Positions 24,084 through 33,417 of a stretch of 64,000 bases of DNA are shown piece after piece (position 1 is the stretch's first letter; each line of letters opens with the position of its first letter). A model generated the notes under the pieces. The model made no database searches and was not told where the DNA came from. It saw nothing but the letters and a program-made list of their open reading frames with translations. Origin of the DNA: CADCWK01 sp035944555 (GTDB lineage Bacteria; Chloroflexota; Chloroflexia; Thermomicrobiales; UBA6265); the NCBI GenBank assembly GCA_035944555.1, contig DASZAY010000009.1:124001-188000 (forward strand), read 5' to 3'. Made by a program: the position numbers and the translations under genes.

Positions 24084-25112
24084 ATGCACCTGTCTCGCCT
24101 GGCACGATTCCCCCTGATCTCCGGCCCGACACCGCTCCAGCGGGCGACCAACCTGGAGAGCGCGATCGGCGGCCGGTCCCCCCGGATCTACATCAAGCGC
24201 GACGACCTGACCGGGCTGGCCCTTGGCGGGAACAAGGTACGCAAGCTGGAATACCTGGTCGCCGACGCATTGGCCCAGCGGGCGACCGTGCTGGTCACCG
24301 AGGGGGCCGCCCAGAGTAACCACGCCCGTCTGACGGCCGCGGCGGCAAACCGGGCCGGGCTCCAGAGCCTGCTGATCCTCGACCGGCGCAATGGTGACGA
24401 TATCAGCGGGAACCTGTTGCTGGACCATCTGCTCGGGGCCGAGATCCGGATCGTCGACGACCAGGTCTCGCGGACGGCGGCGATGGCGACGGTCGTGGAC
24501 GAGCTCCGGGATGATGGCCAGCACCCCTACGTGATCCCGACCGGGGGCAGCGTCCCGATCGGGGCAGCCGGCTATACCGCCTTCGTCCTGGAGCTCCTCA
24601 ACCAGCTCCAGGAGGTCGGGGAATCGCCACGGCGGCTGTACCTGGCGACCGGCTCACAGGGCACCCAGGCGGGCATCGAGGTTGGCGTCCGGGCCTACAG
24701 CGCGTCGTTCCTCGTCCAGGGTATCGCCGTCTCCGGCACCACCCAGGAGCAGACCCGCAACATCGCTAGGCTGGCCAACCAGACGGCTGAACTTCTCCAC
24801 ACGAGGATGAAGTTCCACCACGGCGAGATTATGGTCGATGACGGGTTCATTGGCCCGGGCTACGGCAAGCCGACGCCGGAGGCGCTGGACGCCATCCGCG
24901 TGCTGGCGCGGTCCGAGGGAATCCTGCTCGACCCCGCCTACACCGCAAAGGCGATGGCCGGCCTGATCCATCACATCGAGACCGCTGAGCTGCGACCGAA
25001 CGACTCCGTCGTCTTCCTTCACACCGGCGGGGCACCGGCCCTGTTCTCGTGGAATGAGCGCCTGCTCGAAGTACCGAAGAGCGCGATCGGCGATCCCCAG
25101 TTGCTGACGTAG
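24084..25112 (+). CDS. PLP-dependent D-cysteine desulfhydrase / ACC-deaminase family
   Basis: A 342-residue fold-type II PLP enzyme. The cofactor Lys is in LGGNKVRKLEYL (about residue 51), followed by TEGAAQSNHARLTAAAANRAG and the phosphate-binding loop ATGSQGTQAG. These match the DcyD/YedO and 1-aminocyclopropane-1-carboxylate deaminase group. Sequence alone does not distinguish the two, but absence of ACC-deaminase context favours D-cysteine or a related D-amino acid. GGGAG precedes the ATG. It is divergent from the aminotransferase across a palindrome, suggesting joint control. Confidence 0.82.
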   Translation: MHLSRLARFPLISGPTPLQRATNLESAIGGRSPRIYIKRDDLTGLALGGNKVRKLEYLVADALAQRATVLVTEGAAQSNHARLTAAAANRAGLQSLLILDRRNGDDISGNLLLDHLLGAEIRIVDDQVSRTAAMATVVDELRDDGQHPYVIPTGGSVPIGAAGYTAFVLELLNQLQEVGESPRRLYLATGSQGTQAGIEVGVRAYSASFLVQGIAVSGTTQEQTRNIARLANQTAELLHTRMKFHHGEIMVDDGFIGPGYGKPTPEALDAIRVLARSEGILLDPAYTAKAMAGLIHHIETAELRPNDSVVFLHTGGAPALFSWNERLLEVPKSAIGDPQLLT

Positions 25113-25200
25113 TACTGGCTCCGCGACCGGCACGGTCGTCGCCTGATCGGGCTGGTTCACCATGATGGCGGCCAGCCGGAGACGCCCATCCCGGCCCGCC

Positions 25201-25206
25201 TATACT
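25201..25206 (+). promoter_or_regulatory. -10 element TATACT for priA
   Basis: TATACT ends seven bases before the priA ATG, placing the expected transcription start at the start codon. No -35 consensus is evident. Confidence 0.5.
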
Positions 25207-25213
25207 TTCGGGG

Positions 25214-27730
25214 ATGACCACCGCCGAGCCCGTTTCCACGACCTCCCCTTCAGATGCAGCAACCAGGACCGTGCTCGTGGCCGTCGACGGGGTCGACCGG
25301 ACCGTCGGCGATCATGGCCTGCTGGCGTACCGGGTCCCGGATGAGCTGGGGCACGACGTTGCCGTCGGGAGGGTCGTCTGGGCGCCGATCCGGCGGTCCT
25401 ACGCCCGCGGGGTCGTCGTCTCGACGGACGCCGGGCAGCCATCAGGACCCTACGACGTCCGCCCGCTCCTCGGAACGGTCCTGCCACCGGTAACGATCGA
25501 CCGGCGCCGGATCGAGGTAGCGCTCTGGCTGGCCCGGGAAACCATCACGGCGCCGTTCTCCGCACTTGAACCCTTTCTGCCGCCGGGCTATGGCAAGGAC
25601 GCCGTCGTCGCCTATCGCCTGGCCAAAGCGGATGTCAATGGCGATGCGCTGACCCCGACCCAGCGGGCGGTCGTGACTGCCCTCGCGGACGGCCGTCCCG
25701 TGCCGCTGCCGGAGTTGCAGCGCCGGACCGGTCGGAAGCTCACCAGCGTCCTCGGCGACCTTCTCCAGTCGGGTGTCGTTGCCGCCGAACCATCGCAGTC
25801 GACCGACACGGGCACCGAGCCGACCGACCGATACGTCCGTCTGGCGGTGGAGCCGGAGGGAGTGGATGCGTCGTCGGCCGGCCTGCGGTCCGAGTCGCAG
25901 CGGGCCCTGCTGGAGGAAATCGCGGGTCGATCGGCCGACCTGGCCGGCGATGCGGACCGCTTTCTTCCTGCCGCGCCGATTCTTCGCGACGGCGGCTGGA
26001 CGCTGCCCCATCTGCGCCGCCTGGCCGATCTCGGGTTGGTCGAGGTCGCGGAGCGCCCACGGCTGCCGGCATCGTGGCTGACCGACGAGCGGCCTGACCC
26101 GACCCCGCCCCTGACCCCGGACCAGGCGGCGGTCTGGACCGAGGTCGAGGCCGCGCTGGTGGCCCGCGAGCATCAGACCTTCCTGCTCCGGGGTGTCACG
26201 GGCAGTGGCAAGACCGAGATCTATTTACGAGCCGTGGACTGGTGCCTTCTGAACGGCCGTGGCGCGATCGTGCTGGTGCCAGAGATCACCCTGGCAACCC
26301 AGGTTGTGCGCCGCTTCCGGCGTCGCTTCCCGGGCCGGGTCGCCGTGCTCCATTCCTCGTTGCCTGCAGGTGAACGGCTGGCGTCGTGGCGAGCGTTGGC
26401 GGACGGGCGGATCCGTGTCGTCGTCGGGGCCAGGTCGGCACTTTTCGCTCCCATGCCGGATGTCGGGCTGATCGTGCTCGACGAGGAGCATGAGGGGGCC
26501 TACAAGCAGGACACCGACCCGCGCTACCACGCCCGCGCACTGGCCGAGCGGCTGGCCCAGGTGACCGGCGCGACGGTCGTCCTTGGCAGCGCCACGCCGG
26601 CCATCGAGACGACGCACCGGGCGGAGACCGGTGAAGCCCGGCTCCTGTCACTGAACTTTCGCGTCCGTCCCCCCGGCGGCGACCCGTCGCTCACCGGACC
26701 ACTGGAACTCCCGGCGGTCGAGATCGCCGACATGCGCCTGGAACTCCACCGCGGCAACACTGGCATCCTGAGCGAGTCCCTGCGGGAGACGGTCGAGGCC
26801 ACGATGGGGCGGGGGGAGCAGGCGCTGCTGCTCCTGAACCGGCGTGGGATGGCGACGGTCGTTCTCTGCCAGGATGGCGGACATCAACTGCAATGCCCGC
26901 ACTGCGACATCCCGCTGGTCTATCACCAGGACAAGACGCTGCTGATCTGTCACCGCTGCGACTACCGCGAGCGGCCGCCGCGGGCCTGCCCCGTCTGTGG
27001 TGGACGACTGACGTATTTCGGGGCCGGTACGCAGCGGGTCGAGAGTGAAGTCGCGGCAATCTTCCCCGGTGCCCGGCTACTGCGCTGGGACCAGGACACG
27101 GCCCGGCTCCGGGGCGCGCCGGAAACGATGCTCCGGGCCGTTGAAGAGGGGAACGTCGACATCGTCGTCGGCACGCAGATGATCGCCAAGGGACTCGACC
27201 TGCCCAAGGTGACAACGGTCGGCGTGATCAACGCAGACTCGATGCTCCACCTCCCGGACTTCCGGTCGGCCGAGCGGACGTTCCAGCTCCTGACGCAGGT
27301 TGCTGGTCGGGCTGGCCGGCGTGGCGCCGGGCGCGTCATCATCCAGACCTATACCCCGCACCATTACGCAGTTAGGGCCGCCGCGGAACATGACTACGAC
27401 CGGTTCTATCAGGAGGAGATCATCTTCCGTGATCAGAACTTCTACCCGCCGTTCACCCGGCTGATCCGCTTTGCCTACCGCCACCGCGACGAGGCAAAGG
27501 TCGCCGCCGAAGCCCAGACCTACGCCCATATCCTGGTCCAGCATGTCCGGCTCAACGGCCAGGTTGGCGTCGCGGATATCCTCGGGCCGACGCCCGCGTT
27601 CGCGGCCCGGATCCGGGACGAGTACCAGTGGCAGATCGTCCTGCGGTCACCGGACCTTGAAGCGCTTCTGCCCCGCCTCCCGCACCGGCCAGGGTGGACC
27701 GTTGATGTCGACCCGCTGAGCATGCTCTAG
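25214..27730 (+). CDS. priA: primosomal protein N' (PriA helicase)
   Basis: An 838-residue superfamily 2 helicase that restarts stalled replication forks. It has the 3'-DNA-binding N-terminal domain, Walker A GVTGSGKTEIYLR (near residue 330), the DEEH box (IVLDEEHEGAYKQD), motif III GSATPAIET, and the C-terminal helicase motifs VGTQMIAKGLDLP and AGRAGR. The zinc-binding insert starts at residue 552. It normally has eight Cys, but position 555 is Gly (C-Q-D-G), although the remaining CPHC, CHRC and CPVC pairs are intact. The leaderless-looking ATG follows TATACT closely. Confidence 0.95.
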   Translation: MTTAEPVSTTSPSDAATRTVLVAVDGVDRTVGDHGLLAYRVPDELGHDVAVGRVVWAPIRRSYARGVVVSTDAGQPSGPYDVRPLLGTVLPPVTIDRRRIEVALWLARETITAPFSALEPFLPPGYGKDAVVAYRLAKADVNGDALTPTQRAVVTALADGRPVPLPELQRRTGRKLTSVLGDLLQSGVVAAEPSQSTDTGTEPTDRYVRLAVEPEGVDASSAGLRSESQRALLEEIAGRSADLAGDADRFLPAAPILRDGGWTLPHLRRLADLGLVEVAERPRLPASWLTDERPDPTPPLTPDQAAVWTEVEAALVAREHQTFLLRGVTGSGKTEIYLRAVDWCLLNGRGAIVLVPEITLATQVVRRFRRRFPGRVAVLHSSLPAGERLASWRALADGRIRVVVGARSALFAPMPDVGLIVLDEEHEGAYKQDTDPRYHARALAERLAQVTGATVVLGSATPAIETTHRAETGEARLLSLNFRVRPPGGDPSLTGPLELPAVEIADMRLELHRGNTGILSESLRETVEATMGRGEQALLLLNRRGMATVVLCQDGGHQLQCPHCDIPLVYHQDKTLLICHRCDYRERPPRACPVCGGRLTYFGAGTQRVESEVAAIFPGARLLRWDQDTARLRGAPETMLRAVEEGNVDIVVGTQMIAKGLDLPKVTTVGVINADSMLHLPDFRSAERTFQLLTQVAGRAGRRGAGRVIIQTYTPHHYAVRAAAEHDYDRFYQEEIIFRDQNFYPPFTRLIRFAYRHRDEAKVAAEAQTYAHILVQHVRLNGQVGVADILGPTPAFAARIRDEYQWQIVLRSPDLEALLPRLPHRPGWTVDVDPLSML

Positions 27731-27820
27731 GCGGTCGTGGCTTGACCCGTCAGCGATACTTGACCATCGCGACCGGTGCCAGGCACCGCTGGATGACATC
27801 ACGGGAAAGAACACCGCACC

Positions 27821-28387
27821 ATGACACGACTCGAGATCCGGTTGGAAGGCGACCCGGTCCTCCGGCAGAAGGCGACGAAGATCACGCGCGTGGACGACTC
27901 GATCCGCAAGCTGGCGGCTGACATGTGGGAAACGCTGGAGGAGGCAGAGGGGGTCGGCCTGGCCGCGCCTCAGGTCGGGGTGAGCCGCCGGCTGGTGATC
28001 GTGCACCTGCCGGAGGACTACATCGAGGAGGGCGACCCGGAGATCAGCCTGACGCTGATCAACCCGGAGATCGTCCGGAGCCGTGGTGCCGTCGTGGGCA
28101 TGGAAGGTTGCCTCAGCATCCCCGGCTGGCAGGGTGAGGTCGAACGTGCCGACCAGGTCACCGTCCGGGCACTCGGGCTGGATGGCCGGGAGCTCCGGAT
28201 CCGCCACGAGGGGTGGGTCGCTCGCGTCCTGCAGCACGAGATCGACCACCTCGATGGCATCCTGTACACCGACCGGATGCGCGAGGAGGACGCGTTCTAC
28301 CGCGTCGAGCAGCACGCCGACGAGGCAGAAGACCAGAACGGGGGCGTTCAGCCACTGGCCGGTACCGCGGCGGCGGGCCGGGACTGA
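27821..28387 (+). CDS. def: peptide deformylase
   Basis: A 188-residue metallohydrolase removing the N-formyl group from nascent proteins. All three motifs are present: GVGLAAPQVG (residues 44-53), EGCLSIPG with metal ligand C97, and QHEIDHLDG with H139, E140 and H143. It lies 90 bp downstream of priA on the same strand, a common pairing with other translation genes. The tail after residue 155 is hydrophilic and poorly conserved. Confidence 0.95.
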   Translation: MTRLEIRLEGDPVLRQKATKITRVDDSIRKLAADMWETLEEAEGVGLAAPQVGVSRRLVIVHLPEDYIEEGDPEISLTLINPEIVRSRGAVVGMEGCLSIPGWQGEVERADQVTVRALGLDGRELRIRHEGWVARVLQHEIDHLDGILYTDRMREEDAFYRVEQHADEAEDQNGGVQPLAGTAAAGRD

Positions 28388-28405
28388 CTCGGGTACGGAC
28401 TGAAG

Positions 28406-29059
28406 CTAGAGCTGGATCGGGATCTGCTCGGTCCGGCAGCGGCGGGCGACGATGACGGCGTGGATCTCCGCGAGGGCGCGGTCGAGTTGATCGTCCTCGT
28501 TGAAGATCACGTAGTCGAAGTCGGCAGCGGCCGAGAGTTCCTGGGTGGCGGTGTTGAACCGACGCATCAGGGCTTCCGGGTCGTCAGTCTTGCGCGACCG
28601 GAGGCGGTGTAGCAGGGCGGTCAGGGTCTCGGGCGCGATGAAGATGAACGTCGCGTCAGGGACCATCGCCCGGATCGTCGCGGCACCCTGGACATCGACC
28701 TTGACGATGACGTCCTGGTTACGGGCGAGCGCCTCACGGATGCCCCATTTCGGGACGCCGTACCGGAGCCCGTAGACGTTGGCGCTCTCGAGGAACTCCC
28801 CTTGCGCCTCACGCTCGGCGAACGTGTCCGGTTCGAGGAAGTAATAGTGGATGCCGTCGATCTCGCCGGGACGCCGTGGGCGGGTCGTGGCGGTGACGGC
28901 GAAGTGGACATCCGGCAGGCGAGGACGGAGCAGCTCGATCACCGAGTCCTTGCCGACGCCAGACGGTCCACTGATGACGAAGACGTGGGCGCGGCGCCGG
29001 GAGCGCAGGCTGGCGATCAGCTCATCGGCCTGGTCATTGACGGTCGCGGGCATGGACAT
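28406..29059 (-). CDS. gmk: guanylate kinase
   Basis: A protein of about 217 residues that phosphorylates GMP to GDP. The P-loop VISGPSGVGKDSV, the GMP-binding segment TTRPRRPGEIDGIHYYF and the DVQGAATIR motif are intact. The ATG at 29059 is chosen. The second Met codon two codons later is equally possible, while a longer open frame upstream (to 29320) overlaps the divergent rqcH start and has no family match. It is convergent with def and divergent from rqcH. Confidence 0.93.
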   Translation of the reverse strand: MSMPATVNDQADELIASLRSRRRAHVFVISGPSGVGKDSVIELLRPRLPDVHFAVTATTRPRRPGEIDGIHYYFLEPDTFAEREAQGEFLESANVYGLRYGVPKWGIREALARNQDVIVKVDVQGAATIRAMVPDATFIFIAPETLTALLHRLRSRKTDDPEALMRRFNTATQELSAAADFDYVIFNEDDQLDRALAEIHAVIVARRCRTEQIPIQL

Positions 29060-29143
29060 CAGGTGGTGACTCCGGCATCGGCCGGGGCGGCGGCGGGTTC
29101 TTGGCCGGCCGGACGCCCACTGGCGTTGAGATAGGGAAGAAGC

Positions 29144-31057
29144 ATGTACGACGTTCTGACGCTGGCGGCCCTGGCCGATGAGATTGGCGCGGCGGCCACC
29201 AATGGTCGCATCCAGAAGATCGGGCTGATGGACCGGCTGACATTCGGCGCCGAGATCTACACGCCCGGCCAGCGGCGCTGGCTGGTCGCGTCGGCCGACG
29301 CCAGCGACGCCCGCCTGCACTTCACGTCGGTGGTGCCGTCGCTGGACCCGGAGCTGATCACGCCATTCGGCCTGCTGCTCCGGAAGTACGTGCGTGGGGC
29401 GATCCTGATCGGGGTCGAGCAGGAGCCACTGGAGCGGGTGGTTCGGCTGAGTATAGCCAAGCGGCTACCACCCCTCAACGCGAAGGGCCGGAAGAAGGGC
29501 GAAACCGCCTCAGACCCGGAAGCGGACAGTGAACTGATCGCCCTCGGGGTGGACGAAGATCCCGAGACGCCAGCCGGCGCCGAGGAAGATGTCCTGGACG
29601 AGCTGGACCGCGACGATATCCACTACCTCCAGCTCGTGGTCGAGATTATGGGCCGCCACTCAAACATCCTGCTGCTGGACGATGATGGCGTGATCATGGA
29701 TGCCGCCAAGCATGTGACGCCGGCAATGAGCCGGGTCCGGCCGATCATGCCACGCAGGCCCTACGCGCCACCACCTCCGATGGATCGTCCTGACCCGCGC
29801 CGGCTGACGGCGCCAGCGGTCACTGAGCTACTGGCGTCCGCGAAACCGAAGGACGAACTGGCCCGGACCCTGGTGTCGCGGCTCCGGGCTGTCTCCCCGC
29901 AGATCGCTCGCGAGGCGGTCTACCGGGCCACAGGTGACGCCACGGTCCTCGTCAGCGATCCCGCGATCGATCCCGCTACGCTGGCGAAAGAGATGCGCGG
30001 CCTGTATGAGCCGCTGCTACTCGGTGGGTGGAAGCCGGCGATCTACCGGCGGGAAGATGCGGTGATCGCCTTCAGTCCCGTCCCGCTGCGCCATGTCGCG
30101 GACGAAGCAGACGAGTCGTTCCCTGCAACCATGTCCGACGCGGCTCAGGCTGCTGATTCAAGCGGTCCGGTCGCACCGGTCTCGCATGCGCAACGACGGG
30201 AGCGGCTGCTCTCCGCGATCGGTGCGGCCCGCGACCGCGTCGATGCGAAGCTGGCGTCGATCGAGGCGCAGGAGGTTAAGTCGGTCGAGGCCGACCGGTT
30301 GCGGGAGCAGGGCGAGCTGATTTACGCCTACCTCTGGCAGATCAAGCCGGGCGACACGGAGCTGGTCGTTGATGGGCAGACCATTGCCCTCAATCCCGAA
30401 CTTTCCGCGAAGGACAACGCGGCGGAGTACTTCTCGAAGTACCGCAAGGCGCAGGGAGCCGGGCGGCAACTGCCTGAATTGGCCGCCAACGCGCAGGCGC
30501 AGCTGGGTTATCTCGATCAGATCGCCACGATGGTCCGGCAGGCGTCCGGGTTCGCCGAGATCGAGGCCCTCGGCGCGGAGTGGGACAGCGTCGCCGAGCA
30601 GTTTGGCGTCCGGCCCGCGCAGGGTCGGCCAAGCGTCCGCAAGAGCAGTGGCAAGGATGACCGCCGGCCACGGGCGCTCTACGACCCGGAGGGGCACGCG
30701 ATCTACATCGGGCGAAGCGGGCGGCAGAATGACACCGTCACGTTCGATGTCGCCGGGGCGGATGACACCTGGCTCCATGCCCGTGGTGTTCCTGGTTCGC
30801 ACGTCATCATCAAGTGGCGCGTGCCAATGCCGGAGGAGGACGAGCGCACGGTGGAGCTGGCGGCGCAACTGGCGGCCTGGTACAGCGGGTCGCGCGGGAG
30901 CAGCACGGTCGAGGTCGACGTGACCCGCCGGCGGCACGTGCGTAAGATCAAGGGTGGCGGACCGGGGATGGTCACCTACCGGCAGGAGCGCACGATCGCC
31001 GTCCCGCCCAGGGGTGAGGCCGAACTGCGACAGTCGCTGACGCCATCGACGAGGTAA
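29144..31057 (+). CDS. rqcH: Rqc2/RqcH homologue, NFACT (FbpA-type) ribosome quality-control protein
   Basis: A 637-residue NFACT protein. NFACT-N is at residues 1-210 (MYDVLTLAALADEI, HFTSVVPSL, VEIMGRHSNILLLDDDG), a helix-hairpin-helix middle domain and coiled coil at about 340-450, and NFACT-R near the C-terminus (IYIGRSGRQND, DTWLHARGVPGSHVII). In Bacillus RqcH binds 50S subunits carrying stalled peptidyl-tRNA and recruits tRNA-Ala to add alanine tails. An acidic, Lys-rich insert (residues about 115-150) interrupts NFACT-N. AGGGAAG precedes the ATG. It coexists with tmRNA/SmpB in this window, giving two rescue routes. Confidence 0.9.
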   Translation: MYDVLTLAALADEIGAAATNGRIQKIGLMDRLTFGAEIYTPGQRRWLVASADASDARLHFTSVVPSLDPELITPFGLLLRKYVRGAILIGVEQEPLERVVRLSIAKRLPPLNAKGRKKGETASDPEADSELIALGVDEDPETPAGAEEDVLDELDRDDIHYLQLVVEIMGRHSNILLLDDDGVIMDAAKHVTPAMSRVRPIMPRRPYAPPPPMDRPDPRRLTAPAVTELLASAKPKDELARTLVSRLRAVSPQIAREAVYRATGDATVLVSDPAIDPATLAKEMRGLYEPLLLGGWKPAIYRREDAVIAFSPVPLRHVADEADESFPATMSDAAQAADSSGPVAPVSHAQRRERLLSAIGAARDRVDAKLASIEAQEVKSVEADRLREQGELIYAYLWQIKPGDTELVVDGQTIALNPELSAKDNAAEYFSKYRKAQGAGRQLPELAANAQAQLGYLDQIATMVRQASGFAEIEALGAEWDSVAEQFGVRPAQGRPSVRKSSGKDDRRPRALYDPEGHAIYIGRSGRQNDTVTFDVAGADDTWLHARGVPGSHVIIKWRVPMPEEDERTVELAAQLAAWYSGSRGSSTVEVDVTRRRHVRKIKGGGPGMVTYRQERTIAVPPRGEAELRQSLTPSTR

Positions 31058-31085
31058 TCCTCGGGCGACCAAGGCTGTGAAAAGG

Positions 31086-31119
31086 GAAACGGGCCGGGAA
31101 TAAGCTCCCGGCCCGTTTC
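31086..31119. terminator. terminator between rqcH and tatC
   Basis: A perfect 14-bp stem (GAAACGGGCCGGGA / TCCCGGCCCGTTTC) with a short loop, in the convergent interval. The run after it is T-rich on the plus strand. Confidence 0.8.
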
Positions 31120-31142
31120 TGTCTGTATCTGTCCTGTCCGGG

Positions 31143-31979
31143 TCAGGCCGCAACCGCTTCCGCACCGCGGGTCGTGTTGCCCCTCACCAGGATGCGCGAC
31201 AGGATGATGCCGACTTCATAGAGGATGACCAGCGGCAACGCAACGAGGGCGAGGTTCACCGGGTCGGTCGTCGGGGTGATCATCGCCGAGATGATGATGA
31301 TGACGAGATAGCTGTACTTGCGCCATTTACGCATCTTTTCCGGACTGAAGATGCCGAGTTTGGCCAGCAGGAACATCACCAGCGGGAGCTGGAAGGCGAG
31401 ACCGAGGCCGACCATGATCGTCAGGTAGAAGTTGACCGTCTCGCGGGCGTCCGGTGTGCCTGCGTACACGTCATCGGCGAAATTCTGAAGGAAGTTCAGC
31501 GCCTGCGGGATGGCGAAGAAGAAGGCATAGCAGGCACCGCCGATGAACAGCAGCGCGACAAACGGCAGCGAGGTGTAGACGATGCGCTTCTCTCGATTGG
31601 TAAGACCAGGGGCGAGGAAAGCGATCAGCTGGAAGAGGAGAACCGGAGAGGTCACGCAGATCGCGATGTAGAGCGCCACCTGAAAGGTGACCGTCAGACT
31701 CTCGGCCGGGTTCCGAATGTCGAGCGTTCCCTCCTGGCTGGCCGTTTCGGCGATGAGCCTGAGGAGGGGGCGGGCGAAGAGGAAGCCGAGAATGAGTCCG
31801 CCGACGATGGCGATACCCATCCGGACGATGCGCCGCTTGAGCTCATCAAGGTGCTCGCCGAGCGTCATCTCCTCGAAGACGTCCGGCTGCGATGTATCCG
31901 GCAGGCGCGGGACCCGAAGGCTCGGGATCTTCGAAGGTACGGGGATGCGGAAGCGGGGGGGACGGAAGGCACGAGCCAT
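31143..31979 (-). CDS. tatC: Sec-independent translocase TatC
   Basis: A 278-residue membrane protein with six helices and the cytoplasmic N-terminal signature MTLGEHLDELKRRIVR (about residues 38-53), where the invariant Glu contacts the twin-arginine motif. It has a 37-residue Pro/Arg-rich N-terminal extension, unusual for the family. It is the receptor for Tat substrates. The Rieske protein and the binding protein in this window both carry twin-arginine signals. No tatA or tatB gene is adjacent. Confidence 0.93.
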   Translation of the reverse strand: MARAFRPPRFRIPVPSKIPSLRVPRLPDTSQPDVFEEMTLGEHLDELKRRIVRMGIAIVGGLILGFLFARPLLRLIAETASQEGTLDIRNPAESLTVTFQVALYIAICVTSPVLLFQLIAFLAPGLTNREKRIVYTSLPFVALLFIGGACYAFFFAIPQALNFLQNFADDVYAGTPDARETVNFYLTIMVGLGLAFQLPLVMFLLAKLGIFSPEKMRKWRKYSYLVIIIISAMITPTTDPVNLALVALPLVILYEVGIILSRILVRGNTTRGAEAVAA

Positions 31980-32178
31980 TGTCTGATCCTCGGTCGGAGC
32001 CTACCGCCCGCGTATCCCGCGCCCGCCAATCAATGGACGGCAAACGGGTCACGCGCGACGGACGCCCGGCGTCGTGCCCTGGATGGCGGCACATGGTCGG
32101 GCTTCAGGATGGGCCGGAACGATCAGACAGAAGGCAAGCGACCCGCGAACCCTGAAGTCAACACGGGTCGGACGAGCC

Positions 32179-32418
32179 CTAGGCCTGCTGATGCTCCTCG
32201 ATGAAGTTTACCGCGTTGGCCACCGTGCGGATGTTCTCGGCCTCATCGTCCTTGATCTCGAGGTCGAACTCCTGCTCCAGGGCCATGATGACTTCGACGA
32301 GGTCGAGGCTGTCGGCGTCGAGATCGCCAATGAACTCGGCCTCCATCGTCACCTTCTCGGGATCGACGGAAAGTCGCTCGGCGACGATGCTCTGGACGCG
32401 CTCGTAAACGGATGCCAC
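32179..32418 (-). CDS. acpP: acyl carrier protein
   Basis: A 79-residue acidic helical protein. The phosphopantetheine site is S37 in the DLDADSLDLVE motif. The start is a GTG with an excellent AGGAG seven bases upstream. An apparently longer frame upstream (to 32613) is not coding-like. It carries growing acyl chains during fatty-acid synthesis. The other fab genes of the window lie about 3 kb away in a separate operon, so acpP is unlinked from fabH/fabD/fabG. Confidence 0.95.
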   Translation of the reverse strand: MASVYERVQSIVAERLSVDPEKVTMEAEFIGDLDADSLDLVEVIMALEQEFDLEIKDDEAENIRTVANAVNFIEEHQQA

Positions 32419-32471
32419 CGGGTCACTCCTCGACGATGTGACCAGGGGCCACACCGGTTCAACCACATTGC

Positions 32472-32491
32472 CAGCGACCACCAGCGACCAT
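32472..32491 (+). repeat. tandem 10-bp duplication in the acpP upstream region
   Basis: CCAGCGACCA occurs twice in direct succession in the 224-bp nusB-acpP interval, about 55-75 bp upstream of the acpP start. A possible -10 (TATCAT, minus strand, 32588-32593) lies further upstream. Confidence 0.5.
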
Positions 32492-32642
32492 CGCGGGGCC
32501 ACGTCGTGCCAGTCGTACCGCGGAGCGAACCACCGCGGGGTTGCCGGGCGTCGCTGGGACGCTTCGAAAGGCCGACACGCTCGCGGGATGATACCCGATG
32601 GCCCGTGGCTCAACCACGTTGGCGACCGGACGCCGTCCTGAT

Positions 32643-33362
32643 TCAGTCCCGTTCCGGCCGAGTCTGGCGCGATCGGCGCTCCGCGCTAGTCTCCGGTGGG
32701 CGCTCGTCGGCGGGGATGCGGTCGCTGATGGTGCGGAGTACTCCGTTGACGAACGCCGCGGTCGTATCGCCGCCGAAGCGCTTGCCGAGCTCGACGTTGC
32801 CGGAGACGACCTCGGGGATCGGCTGGTCCCGGACGTACTCCAGTTCGTAGATCCCCAGCCGGAGGACATTGCGGTCGATCGTCCCGATCCGGTCGATCGG
32901 GTACGCCGGTGCCACCTCGAGGATCGTCGCGTCGATCTCACGGGCCGAACGGATCACCCCGTAGACGAGGTCGCGGACGCCGCGCTCGAGATTCGCCATG
33001 TCGCGGAGCGCGTCGGCTGGCAGGTCCAGCTCGGCGTCCTGCCGGCCGTCGTCGAGATTGCCGAGCTGGCGTCCGGCCGAGAGGAACGGGTCGGTGATCA
33101 CGCGATGCACGACATCCTCGTAATCGTGGTCGGTGACGTCCAGCTCGAACAGGGCGAGCAGCGCCAACTGCCTGGTGATGTGCCGGTTGGAATGGTCGGC
33201 ACTGGTGGCGGCACGCTGGGCACGTCGCCGCTTGCGCTTCGTGTCTGGCTCACCGGCGGGCGGAGCGCTGTCCGTCTCGTCGGCAATCTCGGTCGGCGCG
33301 GGTGCGTCCGGACCGGCGATGGTGCCGCGGGCCAGTTGCTGTCGAATACGATCGTAATCCAC
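32643..33362 (-). CDS. nusB: transcription antitermination factor NusB
   Basis: A 239-residue NusB, longer than the usual 140-160 residues because of an Ala/Pro/Lys-rich N-terminal extension of about 60 residues. The core begins at RHITRQLALLALFELD and ends with the family signature VVSGNVELGKRFGGDTTAAFVNGVL. It is the RNA-binding partner of NusE (S10) in rRNA antitermination. The GTG start has AGGAAA nearby. It lies 55 bp after accC on the same strand, recalling the accC-nusB linkage of Firmicutes. Confidence 0.93.
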   Translation of the reverse strand: MDYDRIRQQLARGTIAGPDAPAPTEIADETDSAPPAGEPDTKRKRRRAQRAATSADHSNRHITRQLALLALFELDVTDHDYEDVVHRVITDPFLSAGRQLGNLDDGRQDAELDLPADALRDMANLERGVRDLVYGVIRSAREIDATILEVAPAYPIDRIGTIDRNVLRLGIYELEYVRDQPIPEVVSGNVELGKRFGGDTTAAFVNGVLRTISDRIPADERPPETSAERRSRQTRPERD

Positions 33363-33417
33363 GGGGCGTTTCCTGGTCGTCGGGTAGCGTGCGGGTCGAT
33401 AGGGGCAGCCAGGCGTG

